DNA from: Spirochaetota bacterium | GTDB lineage: Bacteria; Spirochaetota; UBA4802; JAFGJZ01 | Assembly (NCBI GenBank): GCA_016928815.1 | Contig: JAFGJZ010000127.1 | Span: 1 to 39,888 of the forward strand | Reading direction: 5' to 3' | Length of the DNA stretch: 39,888 nt | Shown: positions 28,616-38,437 of the stretch, in pieces | How the letters are laid out: each line of letters starts with the position of its first letter | How positions within the stretch are numbered: position 1 is the stretch's first letter | The notes under the pieces: model-generated | Databases searched by the model: none | What the model was told of the DNA's origin: nothing | What the model saw: only the letters and a program-made list of their open reading frames with translations | Translations under genes and position numbers: made by a program

Positions 28616-28649
28616 AAAAATACTCCGGAAATCTTTCCGGAGTATTTTT
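28616..28649 (+). terminator. Rho-independent terminator (possibly bidirectional)
   Basis: aaaaatactccggaaa-tc-tttccggagtattttt. Confidence 0.85.
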
Positions 28650-28670
28650 CTCATCAGATAATTTATTATT

Positions 28671-29459
28671 TTATTTTCTCCAAAAAGATGTCACTTGCAT
28701 GACGCTGTCTGGAACACTGCCTCTTCCGTAATATTTTTCCAGTATTTTTCTGTACTTATCGTTTTTTATTATTACTGAAAATCCTGAGTTGAAATCGTTT
28801 ATAATTTGGTCATTATCTTTTTTTAAAAACATCATTGTACGGCTGGATGAACTTATAGATCTGGTATAACCATAATCATCCGGATTTAATTTCAAAGAGT
28901 TTATATAATCAAGCCCTCCAATGTCAGGTATGGCCAGAAAATCGGCTCTTTCCTCTTTCAATTTTAAAAACATATTTTCAGAATCGTATCCAAGATCTAT
29001 TTTTAATCCGTTTGATGTTAATAAATTAATTATTGGTCTGTTACCGTTTTTTACTTCAACTACATAGTTTCTTAATTCTGAAAGATTTGTGAAATTCACG
29101 CCTTGCGGAAATTTTGATTTTTTATAAAATAGAACATATTGTGAAAAATATACCGGTCTTGTTTCAAAAACCTGAAGCTTTTCTTCGGGTGTCAGACTTC
29201 CGAGTCCGTATGGTATGCATGTTACCTTGCTTTCCTTTAAAGAACGGTATAAGCGTGCCAGCGGCAGAAATTGAAATGAGACTTCATAGCCCTGGTTTTT
29301 AAATGCTTCAGTAAGAAGCTCGCAAACCATTCCGTTACCAGGTATTTTTTCCGAGAAATAGGGAGCTGATTCAGGAACTCCTATAACTATTGTTTTTGAT
29401 TGTGTAAAACCGGCTGAAATAAATGAAAAAGTCAAAATAAAAGATAATATTTTTTTCAT
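28671..29459 (-). CDS. Periplasmic substrate-binding protein (SBP family 3-like); track start 29486
   Basis: Signal peptide MKKILSFILTFSFISAGFTQ; VIGVPESAPYFSEKIPGNGMVCELLTEAFKNQGYEVSFQFLPLARLYRSL. Confidence 0.8.
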   Translation of the reverse strand: MKKILSFILTFSFISAGFTQSKTIVIGVPESAPYFSEKIPGNGMVCELLTEAFKNQGYEVSFQFLPLARLYRSLKESKVTCIPYGLGSLTPEEKLQVFETRPVYFSQYVLFYKKSKFPQGVNFTNLSELRNYVVEVKNGNRPIINLLTSNGLKIDLGYDSENMFLKLKEERADFLAIPDIGGLDYINSLKLNPDDYGYTRSISSSSRTMMFLKKDNDQIINDFNSGFSVIIKNDKYRKILEKYYGRGSVPDSVMQVTSFWRK

Positions 29460-29631
29460 TATATGCCTCTGCTGACAATTTATCAAATATTTCTAATTAA
29501 TCAATATTAATTGATAATAATTACCTGGCCTGGGTAATTTATTTTTTCTTAAAATGGGGTTTAAAATTGACTTTTATATAAAAAATGATATTGCAATATA
29601 AACCTGTCCATGAAATTTTCTTTATTATCTA

Positions 29632-29698
29632 TGATTATCGCTTGTTATGTGTATTTATGTTATGGTAAATATAGATTAATTAGAATCAGCGATAATCA
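29632..29698. repeat. 11-bp perfect inverted repeat upstream of 29716 ORF
   Basis: tgattatcgct (29632-29642)/agcgataatca (29688-29698). Confidence 0.65.
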
Positions 29699-29715
29699 AA
29701 CTATTTAAGGAGAAT

Positions 29716-30414
29716 ATGATGAAAAAAGTAATTTTTCACATTGCCGTATTTTTACTTTTCCCTGTAATTGTTTTATACGGACAGTCGGAGAACGGTTTTT
29801 ATGTTAAAGGCACTAATTTATATTATGGTGATCAATTAGTTACCAGCATTGAATATCAGAAAGATGCTGACATCATTAGGCTGAAACATCTGCAGTATTA
29901 TGGCAAAATTATTACAGAATATCATGAAAAAACAGGTAAATATCCTTTACAGTCTTCTTCGGCTGAATTGACCTATGTATTTGTCGCTAACAGTAAACAG
30001 GCAGAATTTGCTGAAGATTATGATAATGCTATTCCGCATAAGGACAAAACAGTTTCATTTAAAAAATTTATTGAAGAACTGGAAAAAGGATTAAACAGGG
30101 AAGTAGATGAATTCTATGACCCGCAGTATTTTCGCGATGCAAAGTATAATTTTTATGTATATGCAGTTAATAAAGATGTTTTCTATTTTGCGATTAATGT
30201 CCATCAGAAGTTTCCGTTTTCAAAATATATCAGTCCGTACAATTTTAAAGTAGAGATATCCAATATTCCTAACCGCAGTGCAAATCTGATAATATTACCT
30301 GAAGAACTTTTTACAAGTGAATTATTTCTTAATGAACTGAATAAAGAAATAAAGAAGGAAGGTTTTTTCAGGGAATTGGAAGAAAAGTTTCTGCATGAAA
30401 CGAAAAAACTCTGA
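29716..30414 (+). CDS. Hypothetical exported protein
   Basis: SD aaggag; signal peptide MMKKVIFHIAVFLLFPVIVLYGQ. Confidence 0.65.
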   Translation: MMKKVIFHIAVFLLFPVIVLYGQSENGFYVKGTNLYYGDQLVTSIEYQKDADIIRLKHLQYYGKIITEYHEKTGKYPLQSSSAELTYVFVANSKQAEFAEDYDNAIPHKDKTVSFKKFIEELEKGLNREVDEFYDPQYFRDAKYNFYVYAVNKDVFYFAINVHQKFPFSKYISPYNFKVEISNIPNRSANLIILPEELFTSELFLNELNKEIKKEGFFRELEEKFLHETKKL

Positions 30415-30639
30415 AATAACAGCGAAACTTTATCCGGAGCTGCTGAAAAGGTACAGAAGTATTTAACTGTTGAGACACTGATATTTCACACTGATATTTC
30501 ATGTATTTAATGACGTAATTATTGAATAAAAAAATCATAACTTACAATTTGTTACAATTTGAAATGTTCATGTTACAATAATTGCCAATATTACATGTAA
30601 TGATTCATGGAATCATAATCTATGTAATGGAGAATTTTT

Positions 30640-31023
30640 ATGAAAAAAGTTTTATTTCTCAGTCTGCTGCTTGTTGCTTCAGGTTCAATTGCCGCGCTGG
30701 CATTGACCGGCAAAGATTACGTTGTTAAAGGTAAACCTGGTAAAATCAGCGGTGTTCTTAAGGCGGAATCGGTTGAGTGGTATGTAGTGAATGGAAATGA
30801 AAAAACCGCAATTCATCTAGGTCCGGCAGGCTATCGTGATGATATTAAACTGAATTTGAAGGAAAATGATAAAGTAACCGCTGAAGGGTTTATCTATGAT
30901 AATGAACTTGCTGTAACCAGACTTTATCATAACGGAAAGGAATATGTGTTCCGTGATGAAGCCGGAGTTCCTTTATGGTCGGGTAACGGCAACCGCCGCG
31001 GAGACGGTTTAAGAAGAAACTGA
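30640..31023 (+). CDS. Small hypothetical exported protein
   Basis: Signal peptide MKKVLFLSLLLVASGSIAALA; compact beta-rich sequence ending DEAGVPLWSGNGNRRGDG. Confidence 0.65.
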   Translation: MKKVLFLSLLLVASGSIAALALTGKDYVVKGKPGKISGVLKAESVEWYVVNGNEKTAIHLGPAGYRDDIKLNLKENDKVTAEGFIYDNELAVTRLYHNGKEYVFRDEAGVPLWSGNGNRRGDGLRRN

Positions 31024-31159
31024 TTTTTCATTACTCCTCCTTTTAATACGGACGGCAGATTCTTACGAACTGCTGTCTGTGTTTTATGCTACGTCTCATT
31101 TTTAAAACAGTTAGTTCCTGAATTAGAGAAAAGATTATGACTAAAAAGTAAAGATCATG

Positions 31160-31415
31160 GATTATATTCACGGAGCCCCGTCCTTTCCCGGGAATATGTT
31201 CCTGAATACTGAGGCAGGATGCCGAAGCAGCACAAATCTAAACATGACGTTTGCTGATTTGTGCAAAGGCTGCTATTCAGAATCATTGCCGGGCATTTCT
31301 TTTTTGCTGTAAAAAGAAATGCCGAAACCCGCGTCTGTCAGATGCATAGGTTTTCTGCTTCGAAAGCAGCATACTGTTTTATTTAGTTCAATTAAACAGA
31401 TGGTATGTCATCACC
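31160..31415. other. Densely structured intergenic segment (nested stem-loops)
   Basis: ctgaata(31203-31209)/tattcag(31274-31280), gcacaaatc(31230-31238)/gatttgtgc(31256-31264), ggcatttcttttt(31292-31304)/aaaaagaaatgcc(31311-31323); no credible ORF. Confidence 0.55.
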
Positions 31416-31510
31416 TTTTGATACAGAAAAATATTTATCATATCTTCATTTAATCTTTAAATATAATTTACAATTGAATTCATAATGTAACCTCGATAAA
31501 GGCGGTTACT

Positions 31511-32809
31511 GTGAATTCAGAATTTTTCAGGAAAACAAACAGAAAATCAGTATTTTTTCTTATGATCATACTGATGCTTGTAATAGTGAACGGCATAATA
31601 AGTCTTTGCCTGCATGATGTGTTCATGGATAAAACGGATTTTTATATTGAAACACTTTCGGCAGCAAAAACCATAGAGATTAAACTCCAGAAGCAGATTA
31701 AATTTACAAAAGATATTCTGCTCAGCCGGAATGACATTAAAAAAAATTATGATTATTATTACCGTTATTCACAGGCATATAATGAAATTCAGAATGATTT
31801 TTTTAATTTTCATTATTCATTTATTGATAAGGAAATCAAATTTAAAATTGAAGACCTGACGCAGGCTCATAAAAAACTTTCAAAGGATTATCTGAATTTT
31901 TTATTTACAGAACAGGATGAGACTTCTACTGACACTGCGGAAGCACTTAATGAAAATGAACAGCAAGTCATAAAATTAATGGATGATATATCTTTCGAAA
32001 TTGATAGCAGAATTAACTCGGAACTGGACAGGTTAAATGATAATTACATCATAAGTCTGCTGCTGCTTATGACTACACAGATAATTTTCACAGTGATTCT
32101 GCTTGGTACGATAAACAGAAATTCGCGGAGAGCACAGACTGAAATGGTGGAATTAAGCCGGAGATTAAACAGTTATCTGCCTCCGCAGCTGATACATTCA
32201 ATTCTTTATGGAAATTACTGTAATGACTCGATTCTGCTGAAAAAAGATGTTACGGTATGTTTTACGGATCTTCAGGGTTTTACTGAAATTGCGGGAAGAA
32301 CTGATCCGGATACAATGTCAAAAATACTTAATGAATATCTGATAGATATGTCAACAATTGTTCATGCCTGGGGAGGTATGATTGATAAATTCATGGGTGA
32401 CGGGATCATGATTCTGTTCAATGCTTTTGAAAAGGATTCTGACGTTGAGCATGCATATCTTTGCGTAAATATGGCTCTTGCCATGCAGCATCATATGAAA
32501 ATTCTGAATGCCAGATGGAAAAGTAACGGGATAGACGTTTCCCTGACGCTGAGGATAGGAATAAATTCCGGTGAAACTGTTCTGGGCAATTTCGGTCCCG
32601 CCGATAGAAAAACATTTACAGCTGTCGGAAATACGGTAAATGTCGCTTCCAGACTTGAGGCAATCTGTCCTGCAGGTGAGGTTCTTGTAAGTAACGGAAC
32701 CAAAGATCAGATTGAAAACAGATTTGTTTTTATTGAAACCGGGAAAAAAATAATAAAAGGATTTTCTCTACCGCAGGAAACTTTCATTGTAAAGGAACTT
32801 ATAGGATGA
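31511..32809 (+). CDS. Membrane-anchored class III adenylate/guanylate cyclase
   Basis: Two TM segments flanking a sensor region; VTVCFTDLQGFTEIA, MIDKFMGDGIMILFNA, FTAVGNTVNVASRLE. Confidence 0.92.
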   Translation: MNSEFFRKTNRKSVFFLMIILMLVIVNGIISLCLHDVFMDKTDFYIETLSAAKTIEIKLQKQIKFTKDILLSRNDIKKNYDYYYRYSQAYNEIQNDFFNFHYSFIDKEIKFKIEDLTQAHKKLSKDYLNFLFTEQDETSTDTAEALNENEQQVIKLMDDISFEIDSRINSELDRLNDNYIISLLLLMTTQIIFTVILLGTINRNSRRAQTEMVELSRRLNSYLPPQLIHSILYGNYCNDSILLKKDVTVCFTDLQGFTEIAGRTDPDTMSKILNEYLIDMSTIVHAWGGMIDKFMGDGIMILFNAFEKDSDVEHAYLCVNMALAMQHHMKILNARWKSNGIDVSLTLRIGINSGETVLGNFGPADRKTFTAVGNTVNVASRLEAICPAGEVLVSNGTKDQIENRFVFIETGKKIIKGFSLPQETFIVKELIG

Positions 32810-34010
32810 TGGCGCCGTATTGACCGTCAAATCCGTATTTTATGCTGAAATTTTTACTTTTAATTTTTCCTACAGCGTCAAGTATGTCCTGATTGATTTT
32901 GCCTGACAGAAAAGAGTCTGTGTCTTCCGTCCATATTTCACTTTCATTTCCGACATGGCTTAAAATTTCAAGATATTCCTTTTCGGCTTTTTTTGACTGA
33001 ACGCCTGTTTTTCTTAATTGAGAAATTATTTCAATAAGGGGAATCTGATAAACGAAATTCTGTGAAGGTGATTTTTGTCCTTTGTTCAGAACAGAAAGCC
33101 GTTCCTTAACGCCGGGTGTTAGTTTTCTGCTGCATACGGGGCATTCCGACGGAAATTCATCCTGATCTGCAGGAACCGCAAATTCAATTCCGTCATGTCC
33201 CGGTCTGTCACCCCTGTGACCGGTTAGATAATATCTGCCCTCAAAAGGCGGAAATTCTGCGGTCAGAAATATGTCTTTTTTGCGGATTGAGTTAATAACG
33301 GATTCAGAGGAAATTTCAGTGCAATTAAGTGTAGTAAATTCCCGTCCGAGTTTGTTATAACTTGCCGAGTGGGCGTCACTGAAAGAAACTACAGGAAGAT
33401 TGCTGTCTGAAGAAATTACAGACAGCATTTCAGGATCAGCGGAAAGACCGGATTCTACTGCCGTAAGATGTGCAGCTGAATCGCCGAAAATTTCATAAAT
33501 TGAATTTACAGGATTTTTTCCTCCAAGTATCCCTTCAGGCGTCATTATGTGTGCCGGTATCAGAGCACATTTTGTCTGCTGTGAAAGCTCCATGATGAAA
33601 TCCTGAAAAGCTTCTGATGAATCAAAAGTTGCAAATGGTCTTCCTACAGTCAGTTTACTGGAATTTTTTTCCATGATGGTTCTTGCTGTTATGATGTCTT
33701 CTCTGGTGCTGAAGAGAATTACGAGGTGAAACAGTTTCCGCCTTGAATTATCGTGTAGATAGGGCAGTGTGATTATAATTTCAGCCTGTGGCATGAGAAA
33801 AAGGCCGCCGGGGATTGTCCACATCTGACGTTTTGTATCAAACTGGAATGCCGCATCAACCTCCTGTTCCCATTTTCGCAGCAGAATGTCTCCGCTTCCG
33901 TAAACAGAAATGCCTTTTTTAATCATTACCGTCCGGAGCCGGCTGAAGTCGGTTTTACCGCTTCCTCCGGCATAAGGTGAATGCGAATGAAGATCTACCG
34001 TGAGCTTCAT
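32799..34010 (-). CDS. PHP-domain protein, EndoQ (endonuclease Q)-like with zinc-binding CPVC motif
   Basis: VDLHSHSPYAGGSG, ALIPAHIMTPEGILGG, VSFSDAHSASYNKLGREFTTL, CPVCSRKLTPGVKERLSVL, YGFDGQYGAIIL. Confidence 0.82.
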   Translation of the reverse strand: MKLTVDLHSHSPYAGGSGKTDFSRLRTVMIKKGISVYGSGDILLRKWEQEVDAAFQFDTKRQMWTIPGGLFLMPQAEIIITLPYLHDNSRRKLFHLVILFSTREDIITARTIMEKNSSKLTVGRPFATFDSSEAFQDFIMELSQQTKCALIPAHIMTPEGILGGKNPVNSIYEIFGDSAAHLTAVESGLSADPEMLSVISSDSNLPVVSFSDAHSASYNKLGREFTTLNCTEISSESVINSIRKKDIFLTAEFPPFEGRYYLTGHRGDRPGHDGIEFAVPADQDEFPSECPVCSRKLTPGVKERLSVLNKGQKSPSQNFVYQIPLIEIISQLRKTGVQSKKAEKEYLEILSHVGNESEIWTEDTDSFLSGKINQDILDAVGKIKSKNFSIKYGFDGQYGAIIL

Positions 34011-35324
34011 CTACCATTTGTTCTCCCAGTCGATTTTTGAAGTTACCTGCATCAGAATTATAAATGAAAGTATGCTGGCAATCGTAATTACAAATCCTGT
34101 ATGCTGAGGGAAAAAGAATGCGGTAGAAAAGACCCATTGGAAAATCCCGAGACCGGCCGCAATGGTTTTAACAAGAAGAATTCCTTTCTTAATCAGAAAT
34201 GAATAGTAGATGATTATAGCCGAAGATACGGTTATTGAAAGCATGATTGCCGGTATAATGTTCATGTAACTCATTAGATATGATCCGAGCAGAAAATAAA
34301 TGAAAAATCCTGTAAGAATAAAAAGATAATGCATTGGATGAAGTCTGATTTCTTTTGCCGCCGACATGATCATGAGGAACCCGATGAAGAGGAAAATGGC
34401 AAGAGGTGAATAGAAAAACATTTTCGAAACTATTTTGCCGTAATTGCCTTTGACATCAAAACTTAATGATATATTCTGATTTGTTATAATGTTTTCCGCT
34501 TCCCATTTCATGAGTGTTTTTTCATTGTCCGATTCCTGAAATGAAGGAACCATTGCGCGGTCCGGAATGTTATAGTCTTCAAAATTATTTGACATTTCAA
34601 CTTTCAGACTTTTAATCTGTGTCTGTGTTTCCGCAAGATTGTAACTGAACCATTCCGTTCCCTGTGCTTTATATGAAATGCGGATTTCAATGCTTTCGCC
34701 TGCATCAAGATCTCCCTGCCATTGAATTCCGTCAGCGTAATTAGTGTCGTTTTTATACTCCCTGCCATCCGCAGTTACCTTGATGCCGCTTATGTTTCCG
34801 CTTCCCTGCGGCAGCGGGAAATTAAACTGACAGTTCCGGGTTCGGTTGTAGTCGTTTTTAATGGCATAATCTGCGTCAAATGAAATGTTGTATCCGGGAT
34901 ATAACAGAAGACCTTTTTTTCTGATGTTTGATTCAATGCTGATTTTAATTTCCTGCTTTTCAAAACTGAGATTTTCCACCTGTTTAACCTGCTCGGTGAT
35001 TTTTTCTCCAGAATCTGTAAAACGGGTCTGGCTGATGTTGTATGAATACAGGAATCCCGGAGACTGCTGAGTAATCTGTCCTCCCCATATCTCCTGAACT
35101 GATTTTAATCCCCTGGAATAGGATGAGTTGTGTCGGTCATTAATTCTATACCCGATTATTATTGAAGCAATGCTGAACGCAATGCCGAATAAAAGGATCA
35201 TTCCATATTTCATTATTTTCAGGATGAAAATTTTATTAATAAGAAAGATTTTTACCGAAACAAGTAAAAATGCGGCCAGAACAAGACAGAGCCCCAGAAA
35301 TATTGTTGCTGCAGATGTCATCAT
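34011..35324 (-). CDS. Hypothetical multi-TM membrane protein, operonic with the EndoQ-like gene
   Basis: N-terminal TMs, central soluble domain, C-terminal TM cluster; stop TAG directly abuts the downstream ATG. Confidence 0.7.
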   Translation of the reverse strand: MMTSAATIFLGLCLVLAAFLLVSVKIFLINKIFILKIMKYGMILLFGIAFSIASIIIGYRINDRHNSSYSRGLKSVQEIWGGQITQQSPGFLYSYNISQTRFTDSGEKITEQVKQVENLSFEKQEIKISIESNIRKKGLLLYPGYNISFDADYAIKNDYNRTRNCQFNFPLPQGSGNISGIKVTADGREYKNDTNYADGIQWQGDLDAGESIEIRISYKAQGTEWFSYNLAETQTQIKSLKVEMSNNFEDYNIPDRAMVPSFQESDNEKTLMKWEAENIITNQNISLSFDVKGNYGKIVSKMFFYSPLAIFLFIGFLMIMSAAKEIRLHPMHYLFILTGFFIYFLLGSYLMSYMNIIPAIMLSITVSSAIIIYYSFLIKKGILLVKTIAAGLGIFQWVFSTAFFFPQHTGFVITIASILSFIILMQVTSKIDWENKW

Positions 35325-35420
35325 TATTCCTCCGAAATTGTTGTTGATTTAATAGGGTACATTATTAGGATATATTGTAAATATTGAAAGAAATATTTTA
35401 TAATTTCCTGCAGGGTTGAA

Positions 35421-36842
35421 ATGAATCTTAATAATCTTAGAATGCATGCCGTAAAGATAAAATCTCTGGCTGAAAAAATATTCCATAAACTTGACGCTCA
35501 TCTTGATTCGCAGATATATCTGGTTGTAATGAATATAAATGCCGGTTCATCCACGGAAATACTGATTGAACCTTCTGATCAGAAGGCATCATCCTATATG
35601 AAAGAATATTCCGCACAGATAGCATCGGAAGGAAGAAGTTCTGACATACTGTTTGAATTTGAAATTTCAAATGCGGTGAAAAAATCTTTCTCCAGGCGTG
35701 ATGAGGAAGATGGAAAAATTTCCTTCTTTTCTGTTCCCCAGCAGGATGAGAATTACATGATGGTGATTGTACTCCGTCTCAATTCCGAAGTATATTCATC
35801 CCATTTCAAACCGGATGTTCCCGTCAGTGAAAATTCTCAGAATTATCCTTCACTTCTTGATGCCATCATCACAAGATTTCTGCGTGAATCATCAAGGTGC
35901 TTTTCGGATATAATCGGTAACCGTGAATCAATACTGGAAGATAATGAGGTTGAAAGCAATATTATTAAGCTGTCGGCAAACAGTTTCATGCTCAGTGTCG
36001 TGCTGACGGCATTTGAAAAAAGTGTGGTGGTAGATACAATTACTTTCCCCGGGATGTCGAAGTTTTTTGATCAGGTAAATCTTCTTTCTTCACTTCTGTA
36101 TGAGGGGCGTGAATGTGTGGGAGGGATACTGATGGTTCCCTTCCGGAGTACTAAAGTTGAGAATCTGTTTACGCTGGAAGTACCGGTTTCTTTTTCAGAT
36201 TTGAGAGCCGTAAGGAAATTACTTGAAATGCGGGGCAGGAAAAGTTATCTGCTGTATAATTCCGGAAAGATCTACGGATTTGGAATGATTAAGGAAACTG
36301 AACAAAAAAATGATCTGTTCAGCATTGTGTTTAAAAAACATTATTACTGGGTTCTGAAATACGGTGACCATGACATGATGACGTCAATTTACGGAACTCC
36401 AATGTTATCCGACAAGCCTTTCAATGCTGATGAGTTCCGTTTTAAGCTGAAATTAATATTTCCGGATCTTGAAGAGGAAAAAATAAACGGGTTTTTGAAT
36501 ATTGTCACATGCGCCGCCATGCAGAAACATGGTACAATAATTGTAATCTCTAAAAATGCGGATTCGGAGTGTGACCGTCTGAGGAATCAGGCTGTGCGTT
36601 TTTCTCCATTTCAGATGACATCTGAAAATCTCATGATGATGTCAAATATTGACGGAGCTGTTATCCTAGACAGTAATCTCATGTGTCATGCAGTAGGCGT
36701 TATTCTCGACGGCATGGCGACTCATCACGGTGATCCTTCGAGGGGCTCGCGTTATAACAGCGCAATCAGATACATCGAATCACAGAAAAAAACCGCAATG
36801 GCAGTGGTGGTATCTGAAGACGGAATGGTGGATTTTATCTGA
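35421..36842 (+). CDS. DAC (DisA_N)-domain protein, putative diadenylate cyclase with an unfamiliar N-terminal region
   Basis: C-terminal AMQKHGTIIVISK...SENLMMMSNIDGAVILDSNLMCHAVGVILDG...GSRYNSAIRYIES...AVVVSEDGMVDF matches the DAC domain layout (DGA conserved, RHR replaced by RYN). Confidence 0.75.
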   Translation: MNLNNLRMHAVKIKSLAEKIFHKLDAHLDSQIYLVVMNINAGSSTEILIEPSDQKASSYMKEYSAQIASEGRSSDILFEFEISNAVKKSFSRRDEEDGKISFFSVPQQDENYMMVIVLRLNSEVYSSHFKPDVPVSENSQNYPSLLDAIITRFLRESSRCFSDIIGNRESILEDNEVESNIIKLSANSFMLSVVLTAFEKSVVVDTITFPGMSKFFDQVNLLSSLLYEGRECVGGILMVPFRSTKVENLFTLEVPVSFSDLRAVRKLLEMRGRKSYLLYNSGKIYGFGMIKETEQKNDLFSIVFKKHYYWVLKYGDHDMMTSIYGTPMLSDKPFNADEFRFKLKLIFPDLEEEKINGFLNIVTCAAMQKHGTIIVISKNADSECDRLRNQAVRFSPFQMTSENLMMMSNIDGAVILDSNLMCHAVGVILDGMATHHGDPSRGSRYNSAIRYIESQKKTAMAVVVSEDGMVDFI

Positions 36843-37114
36843 GCGTGCTGTTTCATTTCAGCAGTCATTGCCGGTTATTACACGGATTGTTTTTGCCGGT
36901 AATGATTTGACATTTCATCAAATATGGATAATTATCCGAATCAGCAGCCTAAGAGACAGAGAAAAGCCTTCTGATATTGCGCTAAAGGTCATAAATTTTA
37001 CTGCTTGAAGAGAATGAAGGAAGCAGTATAAAGGTTGTTGAGCATGTTTAAAAGGATGATGTTTAGGTTTCTGTTCCTGATAAAGGAAGCTGCTGAAGCT
37101 GATATTTCAAAAAA

Positions 37115-37144
37115 CTGACTGCTGTTTGCGTAAACAGCAGTCAG
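37115..37144 (-). terminator. Rho-independent terminator for the zinc-ribbon gene
   Basis: Perfect 13-bp stem ctgactgctgttt/aaacagcagtcag with trailing T-run on the minus strand. Confidence 0.85.
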
Positions 37145-37170
37145 AATACTTAATGTTAATAAGAGGAGAG

Positions 37171-38244
37171 CTACTGACCCCCATAATATTGAGAAAGATA
37201 ATATAATCCTCCAATAATTGCAGCTGCGAGTATGACTGCAGCGGCAATTTTGAAGAATGACCAGGGACGTTCTCCCTGAACTTCTCCATTCTGTCCATTT
37301 ACGAGAAATCTGTAGGTTTTTTTATTGAATCTGTATGAACTGAGATAAATCGGCAGCAGAATGTGTTTGAAGGTAATTTTACTATAGGCGACTTTCAGGG
37401 AAAATACTCTCTGTTCATCTCCGCCGATTGAATTTTTAGCGTCCTTCTCAAGTGTTTCCTGCATTAATTCATCTGCTTTTTTAAATCCGTCTTGAAGTGA
37501 AATGTTATAAGATTCAACATTGAAGCCTTTAAAGTAATCCTCATTATATGGAATCAGATTTTTCAGATCCCATTTTTTAAGCAGATTTTCCAGGCTTTCC
37601 GGAATGGAAGTACTTGCTGAAACCAGTACATCATCGAAATCCCGTTTTGTATGACCGGATGCAGGAGTCCATTTTGTTTTTGTAACCTGTCTGGTTTTGG
37701 AGTTTCCTTCACTGTCCCGATACTGTTCAGTTACCTGGTAATGAGTACCTCTCTGTCCGATGTAATCTGATTCAGCATGAGCATCATACGTCCAGTAAGG
37801 AATGTAGACACCGTCTAATTTGTCCGTACGGGCAGTCTTTTTCAGTTTATTGGGAGCGAACCAGAGTGATTTGATCCACTTTGTAAATTTTTCAGCAGCG
37901 GTATTCTTTTCAATTGCAAACGGAAGCATGGATTCAGGTCTGATGACTTTTTCTTTGTGTACGGGAGAGGTGATTTCAGCTCCGCAAAATGTACACTGTT
38001 TATGTACGCTGGTATCTGAGAAGGTGATCTGGGCTCCGCATGCATTACAGTCTGTCAGGGACACTTCAATAGTCTTGGAAGATGATTCAATATTGTCGAG
38101 ATTTGCGTCAAATTCATGTTCAACAATTTCTTCATGACTGTCTGTAATCGGGTTTTCATGATGACAATAAGGACATTTGAGTGATCCGGCGCCCGGAGAG
38201 TATTTCAATTCAGCACCGCAGTTAATACACTTTAAAGAAGCCAT
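37171..38244 (-). CDS. Zinc-ribbon membrane protein
   Basis: Three CxxC zinc-ribbon elements (CINCGAELKY...CPYCHHEN; CNACGAQITF...CTFCGAEIT); C-terminal TM. Confidence 0.85.
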   Translation of the reverse strand: MASLKCINCGAELKYSPGAGSLKCPYCHHENPITDSHEEIVEHEFDANLDNIESSSKTIEVSLTDCNACGAQITFSDTSVHKQCTFCGAEITSPVHKEKVIRPESMLPFAIEKNTAAEKFTKWIKSLWFAPNKLKKTARTDKLDGVYIPYWTYDAHAESDYIGQRGTHYQVTEQYRDSEGNSKTRQVTKTKWTPASGHTKRDFDDVLVSASTSIPESLENLLKKWDLKNLIPYNEDYFKGFNVESYNISLQDGFKKADELMQETLEKDAKNSIGGDEQRVFSLKVAYSKITFKHILLPIYLSSYRFNKKTYRFLVNGQNGEVQGERPWSFFKIAAAVILAAAIIGGLYYLSQYYGGQ

Positions 38245-38376
38245 TTTTACAACCTCCAGATTTAAAAATTAAATTATAAAATGTATATGTTACGAATTCA
38301 ATCAAAAAGTTAAATTGCTGAAGAAAAATCACAAAAAATGTAACATTCCATGATGAAAATTCAAAAAGTTTTAATA

Positions 38377-38404
38377 TTGACTTGTTAAAAAAGTAATGTA
38401 ATAT
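38377..38404 (+). promoter_or_regulatory. Sigma70-like promoter for the 38438 gene
   Basis: TTGACT-16-TAATAT. Confidence 0.6.
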
Positions 38405-38437
38405 GATTAATATCTGCTTAAATCTAGGAGGATTCGG

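Noticed and set aside
36730-37008. 92-aa plus-strand ORF overlapping the DAC gene end
   Set aside because: Out-of-frame overlap with the conserved DAC motif region; no SD or homology.
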